A stretch of 64,000 nt of DNA from Carnegiea gigantea (Eukaryota > Streptophyta > Magnoliopsida > Caryophyllales > Cactaceae): assembly GCA_029747015.1 (NCBI GenBank), contig JAKOGI010000009.1, positions 372,001-436,000 of the forward strand, read 5' to 3'. The position numbers and the translations under genes were made by a program. Of the stretch, positions 48,218-59,551 are shown in pieces. The notes under the pieces are model-generated. The model did no database searches and had not been told where the DNA came from. It worked only from the letters and a program-made list of their open reading frames with translations. Position 1 is the first letter of the stretch. Every line of letters begins with the position of its first letter.

Positions 48218-49079
48218 TTAGACCTGATATTTGTCTCGGATGCTCTTAACTTTACCCTATGCACCTCAACAACCACTAGCACTTACCCTCCACCCTAGTG
48301 GAACTTCCCCGCCTAAACAACCACTGTTCCAACCACATTAATTACACCCAATTGCACGTAATAATTTTGTCATTTGGAGAGAGAGAAAATAATAGATAGA
48401 GAAAAAAGCAAAGGAGAAATGAAAATTATCACAATATATATTTATCATAAAACTTGATAACAAAAGATAATTAATTAATTCTAATTATCCAAATTATTCA
48501 ATACCACACATTTGATGGGAAACTCTGGACCCTGGACAATGTCGAAACTGAATATAGCAATTTCATTAAGTCAGTAAGAATAATTTGGTATAATTGTCAT
48601 AATTCTTTTGCACGTTGGATGAAAGGAGGGAAAGTTTTTTTTTTTTTTTCCAACAAATTTTTAAGTGGATCATCTCACATAAGAGTTCTTGTGAGATGGA
48701 CTCCTTTAAAATTGACTTTTTTGAGGTTTTGTGGTAAGTAATAATTTTGTAGTGAATTTTTAAGTCAACGGTAACTAATATTCATCTAGTTGTGACTTTT
48801 ATTATAGTCAGGTCTAAATAGACTATGAGTAGTCTCAATTGCTCTTAAAAGTCATTATAAAAACATCAGTATTATGATATGTTTTATGTGAGAATGTCTC
48901 ACACAACACAAGACATACTCATTCATTTGTCATAGACAAATTCGGTGTCAAATTAACCAAGGATTCTAAGCAGGTAGGTATAAATAAGCTTTTCCTAATG
49001 ATTCTATTTGCCGCTCTATGCAACATGGCAAATTAAATAGGTCTTTGGGATATAAAGAAACTTCTTCTATATTTATTTA

Positions 49080-49514
49080 TTTTGGTCTTGGATCCTCCAT
49101 TTTATTGGAGTCGAGTTACTGTTGGCTCAATAAGGGGTAGAGCTCTTCCATTAGAGATTTTCTCTATTCAAAAGACTCAAACCCAAGACCTTACCTAAGG
49201 AAAATGTTGGATTTTAAGTGCGTAAGATTGAAAAATTATCAAAAACGTGATAAATAAATAAAATGACACAAGAAAAATTTGAGAGAAAAATTATATTTCC
49301 ACTATTCCTAGACAATATACAAACAACTCTCCCCATTTACAAGTATTAATTACCAACATCTATAAACAGACTCTTCCCACACCCTCTATCCGGATGTGTT
49401 TTTCCGCAACTAATTATCAGTTGCTCCCTACACTCACCGACTCTCACCAACCTCCCTCTTGACGTTTTCTCCGATAGTGTCTTGTGCCAAACCACTTGAA
49501 CCAAGTTATATTGG
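49080..49514 (-). mobile_element. SINE (same family as 42724), split by a nested insert
   Basis: The body (49080-49204: ggtcttggatcctccatttt, gactcaaacccaagacctta on the plus strand) and head (49486-49514: gccaaaccacttgaacc) together make one reverse-oriented SINE. The flanks gaaacttcttctatat and gaagcttctcctatgt form a diverged duplication. The 61.3-kb paralog shows the empty site. Confidence 0.75.
49205..49485. mobile_element. Nested insert inside the SINE, possibly a solo LTR
   Basis: About 280 bp separates the head and body of the SINE. It starts tgttggattttaagtg and ends ...gtgtcttgtgcc. TGTTGG...(C)CA-like ends suggest an LTR, but I could not find a TSD or a second copy in this window. 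Confidence 0.4.
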
Positions 49515-49912
49515 TAGAAGCTTCTCCTATGTACGTGTTGCACCATGAAGATAAGGCCTTAAGTATTTAAGACATGACAGAAATTCCAAAATTTATGGTG
49601 CCAGTATAACTCTAGTGACTATTTATTTTATTTTAGATATTTGGTGTGCTATAATTCTGGCAACTATTTTGCATGTCGGATACTAGAATAGGTCATGTGT
49701 AACAGTTTAGTAGAGAATACTAACAGAGGGCCTTAAACGTGGCCAAAAAACACAAAAAGGGCAAAATTTGGACGCATGCATAATGGCAAGAAACGAAAGA
49801 GGTAGAGAAGAAGGGGAATTAAAGAATATTCATAAGGATTTTGATTATCAGAATGAGGAAAACTGAATTATTTCAATTGATTAGCCATCTACGTATTCAT
49901 TTTGGACTCTCT

Positions 49913-49922
49913 CTATATATAA
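49913..49922 (+). promoter_or_regulatory. TATA box of defensin-like locus 3
   Basis: The sequence ctatatataa lies ~75 bp upstream of the expected start codon. The leader that follows (caatcaattttctttctatc) aligns with the leader of the truncated locus, allowing for its SINE. Confidence 0.65.
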
Positions 49923-49992
49923 GATTTTTGCGCCACGAAACAATCAATTTTCTTTCTATCAACTAATTTATCATCATCTGACGAGAAAGATT

Positions 49993-50472
49993 GTGGCATT
50001 TGCTAAGACAATTTTGCTTGTAGTTATTGTAATTGCTTTAGTACTTCCTCGGGCCAAGTCCGGTAAGTCCCCCCTTCTATGTATTTTGGCACAACAATCC
50101 GTCTATGTAGACTTCTTTTATATAGATCCTTAATTAACTTTTATCGACTTTAACATGTTCGTGATTTTTCGGGAATTTTCTTCAACTATTTACAAAACTT
50201 CCCACAACTCATCTTATTTTGCATAGAAAACTTGACTCTATAAGTTATTGTTGATGACCATGAGTTTTGAATGAATAAATTGAGCAGAAGAAGCCAGAGA
50301 AGGAGAAGGAAGAATAAATGGAGGGCATGTAGCATGTTACTCAAAATGTTCATTGTCGTATGGAGACTGTGAATGCAACGTTGATTGTGTCAACAAAGGT
50401 TTCGGCAAAGGAGGGAGATGCCACCTTCTGAGTATTAGAATCCCCCGCCGCTGCTGCCGCCTTACCCGTTAA
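49993..50472 (+). CDS. Defensin-like peptide 3, intact except for a GTG in place of ATG
   Basis: Exons 49993-50062 and 50288-50472 with a 225-bp GT-AG intron, phase 1 as in gene 1. The signal peptide reads VAFAKTILLVVIVIALVLPR, then the Glu/Gly-rich linker and the cysteine domain. Where gene 1 has ATG the sequence has GTG (49993-49995). No in-frame ATG exists upstream in the leader or downstream before the cysteines, so translation would need a non-AUG start. Everything else is intact over 84 codons. The cysteine pattern differs from gene 1: C-x3-C-x6-C-x1-C-x3-C-x10-C-x10-CC. One Cys is gained before the third position and one lost from the terminal CCC, so the total stays eight. It is a real gene with an odd start, a recent pseudogene, or a base error. 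Confidence 0.6.
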
Positions 50473-50699
50473 TTATTACATATTGTATTATGAAACAGCG
50501 GTTAAGTAGAGGACATGAGTGCTTAAAAATGTTTAGTTAGTCTTGTCAATCGGAATATTCATTTTGTTATTTTAGTTACAAATTTGTTTGATTATGATTA
50601 TGATTCCTATGAAACATATTGTATGGTCTTCGATGGATAAATCCATCCTTTGTCCCCCAAAAAAAAATAAAATTTAGCTGTTAATCAATTCAATTAGCT

Positions 50700-50940
50700 T
50701 TTTCTTGATTAGACTTTTGTAGACCTGGAAAACGGGTTGGGTCGGGCCGACTCATTTAATAAACATGTCAATTTCTTGTCGGTTTTGAAAATAATTTAAA
50801 TTTGCTCAAAATTGGAAAATAATAATTTTTCACACTAAACAGTTAAATCACATTGACTTCGGGTCGAAATCGATCCAATTCGGATTGGGTTCGTATGTCT
50901 TCGAGTTCATGCTGGATTAGGGTTTCCCAGCTCTAGCGTT
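50700..50940. repeat. Dispersed repeat, inverted relative to 38560-38800
   Basis: It shares reverse-complement text with 38560-38800 (gggttgggtcgggccgac, cttcgggtcgaaatcg, ggattgggttcgta). It is non-coding. Confidence 0.5.
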
Positions 50941-51141
50941 TTGTTATTAATTATCATATAATATCGTTTAATTGGCGGAGACATTCAATTAGTTCCTGGT
51001 GAACTTACTTCGCATAAACAAAGATTGCAATAGATTACTGTTACTATTTTTCGTTTTTAATATATAACTACGTTTTTGGTTCCTTTCACTTTGTAATAAA
51101 TATAATAATGTTACTTATGAGATTTTTTTTCTTTCAGATTT

Positions 51142-51318
51142 TTTTTTTTTTGGATTTAACCAAAAGTATTTATCGCCGATCGTAGTGACTAATCCACTCG
51201 CTCCGCGAACTCCACTTAAAGGTAAAGGGCTAGCCAAGAATTGCTCTCCATTTCCAAAAGTCAAGGATCGAACCTCTTAAGGGACGAAGTCAGCTACCAC
51301 TACGCCACAACCCCTTAG
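51142..51318 (-). mobile_element. tRNA-derived SINE with poly(A) tail, minus strand
   Basis: On the minus strand the element begins ggggttgtggcgtagtgg, an excellent A box, followed after ~30 bp by ggttcgatcc, a canonical B box. The body ends in a poly(A) tail (the T run at 51141-51153 on the plus strand). The spacing of the boxes fits a tRNA-derived head, but the arms needed for a real tRNA are not paired. A clear TSD was not found. It is a different family from the 42724 SINE. Confidence 0.8.
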
Positions 51319-52464
51319 TTAAATGAAAGAAAAAATTTTATTAGCGAATAGGCATATAATTTTGCTGAAAATTAGGATTTGGGATCAGAATTGTAGGAGA
51401 GGACCCAGTATTTATAATTTTGATGAGTAGAAAAGTTACATTATACATTTTATATTTCAATTGCACACCTGTGAGTGCGCTTTCTATAATATTTGGGCTT
51501 AATTCTTTTTAATTATTGAAAAATTTGAAGGTCTGAGGAGGAAAAATGATACAACAGTTACCTCTATGATATATAATCATATATTCATATGTAAAATAAT
51601 AAATGTCTTGCTGCAAATATACATTCTAATTAAGTGTCTTGTTTTGATTTAAAAATTATATTATTATATTTTTAAGTTGATAAAAAAAAAAGATGTGATC
51701 GGATAATGAAAGTATATTACAACTTATAAATTATGTAAAATCACATTTTTATCCATAATCTACCACATTTCTAAATTATGTGTATCATATGCTCTCACAG
51801 ATAGAATTAATCCGATTAGGGTCTCATTTAACACTTTACCTACGTAGCCGACAAATTTCATTCTAGCAATTCATAATTAAGCATAATCATTAAAAATTGG
51901 TGATTTTAGATCATAAAACATATTAGTTTAGAATGAGACAAGACATTTAAAGATGTCTTATGATAAAAACAAGACATGTATCACCTCCCTATTCATTTAT
52001 GCCACTGTTTCCTCATGAGCCAAGGATAATAATTTTGTCATCAATCCTTTCCCTTTTCCATGTTCATTTCAGCAATTATAACAATTTTGTGTGTGCGCGC
52101 GCGTTAGAGAGATGTAACAAAGTTGTTAGCCATGAAAGAAAAGGTGTTTGGCCCATGTGAGAAGTCCATTCAAAAAGAACTCTGTCCCATGGAAATAACA
52201 TGAATTGTAATACCGTAAAAGTAATCACCCTCTATCCTTAAAAACTTGTCGAAATTTAAAACCAAAAAATAATTAAATATAATTTATTATCCTAATGTTC
52301 CAAATGAAAAATCATTTGTTTTACATAATAAAGAGATTTTGACAACGTTTATGAAATATTAATAAAGAAAAATTTTGACAACTTTATCAGAACGGAGGAA
52401 ATACTAAACAATGATGATAATCCTTAAAAGATATTGTCACCTAGATAATAGCACCAAAACTAGT
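51319..52464. other. Intergenic, no supported gene
   Basis: AT-rich region downstream of the FAS1 gene, with a short gtgtgtgcgcgcgcg run near 52089-52104. The ORF at 51960-52160 has no recognisable feature. A TATA-like tctataaatagc on the plus strand at ~52464 overlaps the FAS1 stop region and leads to no plus-strand gene. Confidence 0.45.
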
Positions 52465-53157
52465 CTATAAATAGCGCCAAAGCATGGACAAGAGAACCCA
52501 TTTTGACAAGCACTCTAGCAAGCCCCCACCAAATGGCTGAGTGGACAACCCGGAATTCCTCGGCCTGGGATTCAACCCAGCCGGTTGTGGGGCCAAGCTG
52601 AAACCACCACCATGTGGTCGAGGCGGCAGGGCCGGAGGCGGAGCCACCGTAGTTGTAGGCGTTAACTGAGGCAGTGTTCTATTAAGCACCCCATCAATGC
52701 CATGGCACCTAACTGAAGACCCGGAAATGCATGCATTAGGGCTTACAATCTTCACATCATTTACGGAGAAGCTTTTCCACCCATTGTTGGAGACCTTAAG
52801 CATGAACCCAGGCTTTGAGGATGGGATCATAGAGTCGGTTGGGAAGTGCCTTAGGGCATCGAACCCTAGAGGGGCTGGGATCGAGTGCCTAAGGAGGAAG
52901 TCGAGCACCTCATCTGTTGGGGTGATGGTTTTTGCTAAAATCCGATTATTGGGCATCAAGAAGGTGATGTTGCCAGGGATTTTATCAGGTGGCGCGATGT
53001 TTAGAAGCATGATGAATGAAAAATAGTTTGCTCTCTGCATCTCTTCAATGGCGGCAGTCAAGGGTTGGTCTCTTGCAGGCGTGTCGTTAGAGATGGCTGA
53101 TGGTATCAAAGCCATGACGAAAACTGAGAGGATCGAGAAAATTTCGGTACTCCTCAT
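52465..53157 (-). CDS. Secreted FAS1 (fasciclin) domain protein, single exon
   Basis: One uninterrupted frame of 230 aa. Residues 1-23 are a signal peptide (MRSTEIFSILSVFVMALIPS start). One FAS1 domain covers ~30-165, with an ITFLMPNN motif like the family's H1 box (TxFAPSN) and a GIDGVLNRTL end like the H2 region. The tail (~168-230) is rich in Pro, Thr and Gly with TPTTTVAPPPALPP, a possible arabinogalactan-type glycosylation stretch. The final ~17 residues are moderately hydrophobic but lack a clear GPI omega site. FAS1 proteins act at the cell surface or wall in adhesion and wall integrity. It most resembles the short single-domain FLA-like proteins of plants. A weak TATA-like aaatatcc lies at ~53233 on the minus strand. 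Confidence 0.85.
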   Translation of the reverse strand: MRSTEIFSILSVFVMALIPSAISNDTPARDQPLTAAIEEMQRANYFSFIMLLNIAPPDKIPGNITFLMPNNRILAKTITPTDEVLDFLLRHSIPAPLGFDALRHFPTDSMIPSSKPGFMLKVSNNGWKSFSVNDVKIVSPNACISGSSVRCHGIDGVLNRTLPQLTPTTTVAPPPALPPRPHGGGFSLAPQPAGLNPRPRNSGLSTQPFGGGLLECLSKWVLLSMLWRYL

Positions 53158-54013
53158 CGTAGAGCGATATTGATGAATGGGAAGGGCAGAAAATTTTCCT
53201 CATCAAGGGAGGGGTTCTTAAATTGGGAAACTGGATATTTAGCAAATGGGGAATGAAAGTTATTAGTTTCATGCATCTGGGATGGTTCAACAACTTGAGT
53301 TCACAGCTTACGCATGATTAGGGTTCACTAACTTTGTATTCATTTTTAATCACTCATAAATCCCAGCAGCTTTGAGCTTGAAATTTGCTTCTTTCATCGT
53401 TGCAAATCCTCAAAGCTACAATGGCCTTCTTTTAACATTGGTCATTAGCTCCTTAGCCTAGGCATGTGGCAAATGGGTCGTATGATTCAGGCTAGGCCGA
53501 TAAGATTTCGGGCCAATTCAAGTTTGGAGCAGGTGAATTTCAGCTCAAACTAGCTTCACGTCCATTAAGTTTGTCTGGCAAAGAAAACAGCTTCACGAGG
53601 AAATATTAGTTGGATCTACTTTTAGTCAGTTCAGGTCAAGTCAGCTCAGGTTTGGCTCAAAAGCAGGTCAAGCCGTATTTCCAGTCTCGGGTCAGGTATG
53701 GGCGCCAGGTCTAGTAAGCGAGACGGAATCCTACGTCTAGCTCAGACAATTCTCTGCCTACTCTTTCTTAGCAAGTAGATTCGATTCAGCAGTATTGCAG
53801 TACAATGCATTGAGATCAATCTCACAAAAATTTCCACTCAATCATACAAAAATGAACGAATATATAGTGAAAAATATTACAATTCAAGAACTTCACAATC
53901 TAAAATATCGGTAAACCTTGCTAACACTGGCCAGTGAAAACAGTTCAACTCACTGAGCATTTAACAAAGAATTTGCAAGAAACAGAACTTTGTCTCAACA
54001 GAGAATTTACCTT
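53158..54013. other. Intergenic between FAS1 gene and CSLD
   Basis: It contains the FAS1 promoter and the CSLD 3' flank. 53470-53740 is a run of gggtcaggt/cagctcagg-type text, probably a degraded dispersed repeat. No additional gene is supported. Confidence 0.4.
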
Positions 54014-57000
54014 CTAAGGGAACTGGAATGAGCCTCCTATTTGGTCCGTATTCGATGGGGGTTTGATGGCTACCCACAGCAGGGAAATCGTAATGGCAAT
54101 AAGTCCCGACCATACGAAAACAATTGTCGGTGTCCTTCCTCTTCTTCCCATCAGACCTTTAGCAAAAGGGTATAGATGTGCTAAGACCCAGAAACTGAAG
54201 AATACCCCACCAATCAGCTTACTCCACTGTGGAATCGTACTGTAAATCGTACGGCTAAACCCAACTGCTATTGCTATTATATTGACCATCATGATCACAA
54301 TAGGTGGAATCATCAATGACGTCCATTTGAATATGTATAGTTCGGCAAACTCATCATCGTTATCATCACCAGAAGACTTAGAGGTCAAGGTAAACGAGAT
54401 TTCAATCCCAGCAATCACTTTCAGCAGTCCTTGAAGCACTGCAGCCAGGTGGGCACTAGTTCCTCCGATCAACCAGAACTGCTCATTCCTCCACCATTCT
54501 TCCAAGGTGATGCCTGACCACTTGATCTCAAGCATTGCGAGCATAGAAAGGGTAATGGTGATGAGCAATAGGTACGTGAGGAAAGTGACATTCAGGGTTT
54601 GTACGATAAACTGGCCAGAGAAGAGAGACAGTGCAGGTAGGAAGCAATATACGATCAGAAAGATGGAGGTGAAGGGGTAAATACCCACATTCAGGTATGC
54701 TATTCTTTGAAGAATCTTCATCTTTGGGCTGGCAAGTAAGGCATTGTTACGAGAGAAGAAAATCTCAACTGAGCCAGTGGCCCATCGGAGGACTTGATGA
54801 AGCCGATCAGTGAGATTGATTGGAGCAGTTCCACGAAAAGCATCACGTTTTGTGACACAGTAAATCGACTTCCATCCTCTGTTATGCATTCTATACCCAG
54901 TAACCACATCTTCTGTAACAGAACCATAAATCCACCCAACCCTCTCCCCCCATTCAGTTTTGTCTTCATACCAGCAAGAGATGACATTGATTGCCTCAGC
55001 AACTGTAGATGCATCAAGCAACTCCCGGCCAATGGTTAGAGCACCTGGTGGCCTGCCATTCTTGACAGATGGGTGATCAGCCAATGGACGACCTTGGAAC
55101 TCTGCCACCGGGATTGAATCTATGAGGAACCTTGAGTTGCCGAATTTCTTGGGAAATGTGGAGAGGGGCATCTCTTCATCGTCAGAATCACCCATTCTAA
55201 GAGCCCGATTCTCTTCAGCAGCTGCAGCTTTCCTATGACGACGGAAGCAACAGCTCCAGAAGCTTGGAGCGCGATCTTTTGCACGAGGTGGTTCAAAACC
55301 ATAGAGGGCCATCCTTCGGAAAAGGCATCCAGTTCCCACGTAAACTGGGCCTTGAAGTCCATCAAGGGCTCTCATGTTGACATCAAAGAAGACCGTGTTA
55401 TTATTGGCATATCGATCAGAAGGGTCAATACCCTCGAACCTTTGAGGGAATTGGACATAACAAATGCGGTCCCCACCACGGTCCATCATGAAACACATGC
55501 CTTCTCTCATGGCTTGGGAGTTGTAAATATAATGGTCACAATCCAGGTTGAGAATGAAAGGTCCGTTGGACATAATTGCGGATGCCCTCACTAAAGCATT
55601 CATGGCTCCAGCCTTCTTATTGTGATCATAGCCGGGGCGCTTCTCACGGGACACATACACCAGCATAGGAAGGCGGATGTCAGCATCAGTGAGGTCTAAA
55701 AGTCCATCAGCATTTCCAAACAGTGGTTCTTCACTGGGAGGTTTGAGCATCACCTGTAGAATTTGCAGAATAACAAAAGATCAATAGGGGTTGTAACTAG
55801 CAAAGACAGTACTACTAGAGGCTCGAGCAATCAGCATCAATGATATCACCATCAAGCAGACCAGACACTCAGACAAACGAGCATTTCCAACTGGCAACAA
55901 GTGCTTTCTTTTTCAATTGGGGGGGGGGGGGGAGTTTGTCATTTTTTCTTTTTTACTACTCTCTGTGCCAAAACTAAACACTCATGTACGGTCCTTGGGA
56001 GAGTTGGATGTGATGTGCCTCGTGGAAACATCAATTAGAACAAAATACATGACCCTTTTGGGAATAGTAGGGGATCAAACCTAAGATCCACACCCCATAT
56101 TTAATTCTCAGCCTGAATCTTGTGCCATGTATTTTGAAGATCCAAAACCTCTTTAGTTTCCCCTTACAAAGTCAAATTACATTTTATATGACCATCACAT
56201 GAGTGCATCCTCCCATTGACTTGTCTTGGAAACTCTGTTTCCAAGTGGCCAACCACCAGAATAGGCAACATAGCTGTAAGAAACATTATGTAGGACAAGA
56301 AAATGTACAAAACAATTCTACACTTCCTTCATCGCAGTAGATTTATCAGCTAAAGCAACAATTTCAGGATAATCATGTAGGCAAGGAAAAGAACACAATT
56401 GCAAAGTATTACCTGTATGATGCCTGCATGGTCTCCCTTAGAGTGTTCTTGAGAAGGATGAATCCAAGTGCCAGGCCAGTGAGTTCCATCTGCCATCCAA
56501 GTTGCTTTTGGGATTTTGATAGGCTCTACTGGTTCATCACTTGGATTTTGTCTCTGGAGTTTCATCGCTTTGATTTCCTCCCTAGCATGGTAAGCATCAG
56601 ATCGTCGACGTATAGAGTCAGGCAAACCATTGATCCTGACCTTGAATTCATCATATTCTCGCTTTACACGCCTACGATCCTTAACAAAATCTGGTCGAAC
56701 CTTATTTTTGAAGGGATCCTTCTTTAGACTAAAGTAGGACTCGGGGTTCCTTGGCTCAATATCATGTTTGCGACAGAAGGGGACCCAAATATTAGCAAAG
56801 CTTGCAGCTTCAGCCATGGCCTCAAATGTAAGAAGGGCGCCACCATCATCAGAAACATAGCAAGAGAGCTTCTCAACTGGGTAGTCAGAAGCTAGAATGG
56901 ACAGGATAGTGTTTGCAGTGACAAGAGGAGGCTCCTTCTCTGGATCTGCAGTAGATACAAAGACATCTATTCCTGGAAGGTCTGACTTCCCGGTGGGATT

Positions 57001-58234
57001 GTTTGGACTAGGTGTCTCAAACTTCTCCTTTAAAACGTTGAGATCTGTAGCACGATTGACAGGACAGAGTTTGGGCAGCTGATCAAGAAGCCAAGAGAAG
57101 GCAAACCATAGCTCACAAACAACAGACATTCCCCACAGCCATATTGCATCTTCATTTTGATGTTTCACCCTCCAGGCAAGGAAAAGCCCGAGAGCCACCA
57201 TTCGCACAAATATGAGAAGTCTGTAAGAATGATCGAACAAAAGCTAAGACAAGCTCTCATCACCAATGCAGAACAGGATTTCAACAATAAGATGTGCATG
57301 ACAAATATGAAAAATTATAAACAGGGAACAAACAATCAGGAAAAATAGAACTCTACCGATAAGGACTGAGAACAGCAGCACGAATCTTCAGTTTACGAGT
57401 AAGTGGCCTCCATGGTTTGTTCATCAATTCTTGAGGGTCCTGCACATTGCCATCGCTGCCATTACCTGCAGCAGGGCCTCCCTCCTTAGGCCAAATCGCA
57501 TTACCATACCCGTATGTCCCTTTTGTTTCAAACAGCCAACGACTATGATCAAAATCACCAGTCTGGCTTCTCATCAACACCGACTTTGTTGATTTCATCA
57601 ACGACAATCTCCTCTCCATCTTAGACATCCCACCACCTGCAGGAGGAAGTGGAAGTGGCCTATCAGCAGTTGTTTGATCCAACTCAGTGTTCTTGTAAGG
57701 CTCTTTACATCCCGGGCAAACCGCGCCCGCAGACTTGACAGCATCTATATAACAATCCCGGCAAATCTTGAAATCACATTCACAAGGAAGAATGTCCTGA
57801 CCCCTTTCATCACTCATCACATTCCCATCACATCCAGGGATAGCGCAGGAGGATCCCTTGGCACCAGCCATCTGGGGATGACTAGCCTCAGAATCAATCA
57901 CCTTGTCCATCAGATGAGCCCTGGTCACACTGTTAAATCCACCCGTAAAAAGTGAGTTGGACACATATTGTTCCTCAACCCTCTGAGATATTGTAGGATC
58001 CGCCATAGGCTGGTTATCAGGCGTTGGTGGTATCTGCACAGTATAATTTGCATATTCTGAACTCCCAAGTTCACTATCCAGATCATCCCTCGAGTAGTTG
58101 ACATAGCGGCCAGAGGACGTCCGGCGAGCAAAAGTTACAGTTGGAGGGAGCGGAGGGCTGAGCTGCTGCAATTCAGATGCATCTGAGCTCGAAGATAACC
58201 TCGAACGACTTTGCTTGAAGGATTTGGATGCCAT
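54014..58234 (-). CDS. CSLD3: Cellulose synthase-like protein D (CSLD2/CSLD3 type), complete
   Basis: Three coding exons on the minus strand: 58234-57357, 57220-56413, 55753-54014. The GT-AG introns give 1141 aa plus stop, the normal CSLD length. CSLD proteins are plasma-membrane/Golgi GT2 beta-glycan synthases needed for tip-growing cells; the CSLD2/3 subgroup is known for root-hair growth. Seen in order: the [21 protein letters not shown]-terminus, a RING-type zinc finger with CxxxxC/CxC/CxxC/CxxC pairs at ~130-176, two N-terminal membrane spans (~294-345), then the catalytic motifs DDG 417-419, DCD 633-635, TED 842-844 and QVLRW 882-886. A cluster of C-terminal spans follows, ending in GGSFQFP. 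All catalytic motifs are intact. Similarity to Arabidopsis CSLD3 is very high across the length. The first true ATG is 58234 (TTG precedes it). CSLD3 against CSLD2 cannot be settled without a phylogeny. Confidence 0.96.
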
Positions 58235-58256
58235 TGCCAAAGATCTATCCTATACC

Positions 58257-58838
58257 CTACATAATCACCACCTCCATCAATCAAATGTTGTGCATTATAC
58301 TAATTGAATGACTCAATTACATACATCACATAAAATATTCAACTATAGTTCAAATTCAAATATGCCCAACAATCATGGCTAACTTAAAAGTTATTTTAAA
58401 AGAGAATCAAAGGATTCGCATCAAAATACAACTGGCAAAAGCAATTGAAAAGGGAGTTACTTGAAACCTTAAGACTTCCATCAATTATTAATTCCCCCCC
58501 CCCCCCAAAAAAAAAAAAAAGCTTCGATCTTAAAAATCTAAGCAGCCCACCTCAGTCCCACCAACAAAGTGTCAAATCACTACTCATACGACCCAACTTT
58601 CGGTCTCGTGAACACTCAAAATCAAGCCAAAAGCTTCAGATCTTAAAACCCTAGCACTAAAACTAAAACATACAAGCAGAAAAATTCAAACCCGGAGAAC
58701 CCTCTTTAGTTCTACTAAAAACTACCATTCCCCCCCAGATCAAACAAGCCCAAAACACTTCTGAGAGCAGAAAAATCAGCAAGTAAGTAACTCAAAGTAG
58801 AAACAGAACAAACCGGGGGGGGGGGGAAGAGGGCATAC
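58257..58838 (-). other. Likely 5'-UTR intron of CSLD
   Basis: On the gene strand a donor actgg|gtatgc (58838) and an acceptor tatgtag|ggtata (58256/58257) bracket ~582 bp. The acceptor lies ~22 nt before the ATG. CSLD genes commonly have an intron in the 5' UTR. The interval contains a C(11)A(13) run near 58494. This is an inference from splice signals and needs a transcript to confirm. Confidence 0.5.
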
Positions 58839-59047
58839 CCAGTTGAAGAAAATACTAAAGAGATCTATCAAAATGAAACTAAGGGTTGAAAGTTCAAGTT
58901 GACTGGGGAATCACAGGAGCACATCTTCATCCATGGCCCAATCGAAAGAGTAAAGAGAATGAGATAAAAATTGAAGAGGAGACGTAATAACAAAAGTGGT
59001 ATAATTAAATACCAGAAAGAGTAAGCAATCTCAGATTATTTTGCTGG

Positions 59048-59056
59048 TTTTTATAT
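59048..59056 (-). promoter_or_regulatory. Candidate TATA box of CSLD
   Basis: On the minus strand ccatataaaaacc lies ~815 nt upstream of the ATG in genomic distance but only ~200 nt in the predicted spliced leader. The predicted 5'-UTR exon would start near 59018. A (GA)n tract (CT on the gene strand) lies ~120 bp further upstream at 59177-59206. Confidence 0.5.
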
Positions 59057-59176
59057 GGGAAAATCACAAAGAAATTATTTTTTATAATAAGATTAAATAA
59101 AGAAAAATGGAAACTTGTTTGAAGCTGATCTTCTCACACAGCTAGACAGTAGCTTCACACGGGAAGAGGAGAGGGT

Positions 59177-59206
59177 GGGGGGAGAGAGAGAAAGAGAGAG
59201 AGAGAG
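59177..59206. repeat. (GA)n microsatellite upstream of CSLD
   Basis: Interrupted GA run of ~15 units in the CSLD promoter region. It may also act as a GAGA-type element on the gene strand, which is speculative. Confidence 0.85.
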
Positions 59207-59551
59207 TTGCTGTCTGCCAGACCAGGGCTTTGTCATGTGTCTTCATTCAGCAGTTCAACGACGCCGTTTAAGAAAGCGCGTGTTTCACTTTTTTGAATAT
59301 CCGATGTAATGCTATTTTGAATTTATATAGATTTTGATTTGATAGGCATAAAATAATAAAGGAAAAGAAAAGGGAGGAGGGGTACTATAGGTATTTTGGC
59401 TAGGGAATGGGTAGAAAAAGAAGTATGAGAGCATCAACAACTTAAGTTCTAATTTTTAGAGGTTTAGATGGAGCACAAATTATCTCAAATTTTCCGAAAT
59501 ACTATAGAAGCGATTCTCGAAATATTATAGGAACGATTAAGGGGCGATTAT

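Larger units (their letters stand above)
48920..49660. repeat. Dispersed repeat, second copy at 61190-61480
   Basis: The outer parts (48930-49080 and 49515-49660) align with 61210-61350 and 61351-61480 (shared gtcaaattaac, aagtctttggg-like text, tacgtgttgcac, gaagataggacc-like text, tatggtgttagtataa). This copy is split by a SINE that the 61-kb copy lacks. The class of the repeat is unknown. Confidence 0.6.

Noticed and set aside
51142..51318. Possible tRNA gene on the minus strand
   Set aside because: Good A and B boxes, but the acceptor and anticodon stems do not pair and a poly(A) tail follows, so it is a SINE.
58235..58240. CSLD start two codons upstream of 58234
   Set aside because: That codon is TTG; the first true ATG is at 58234 and matches the usual Met-Ala-Ser start.
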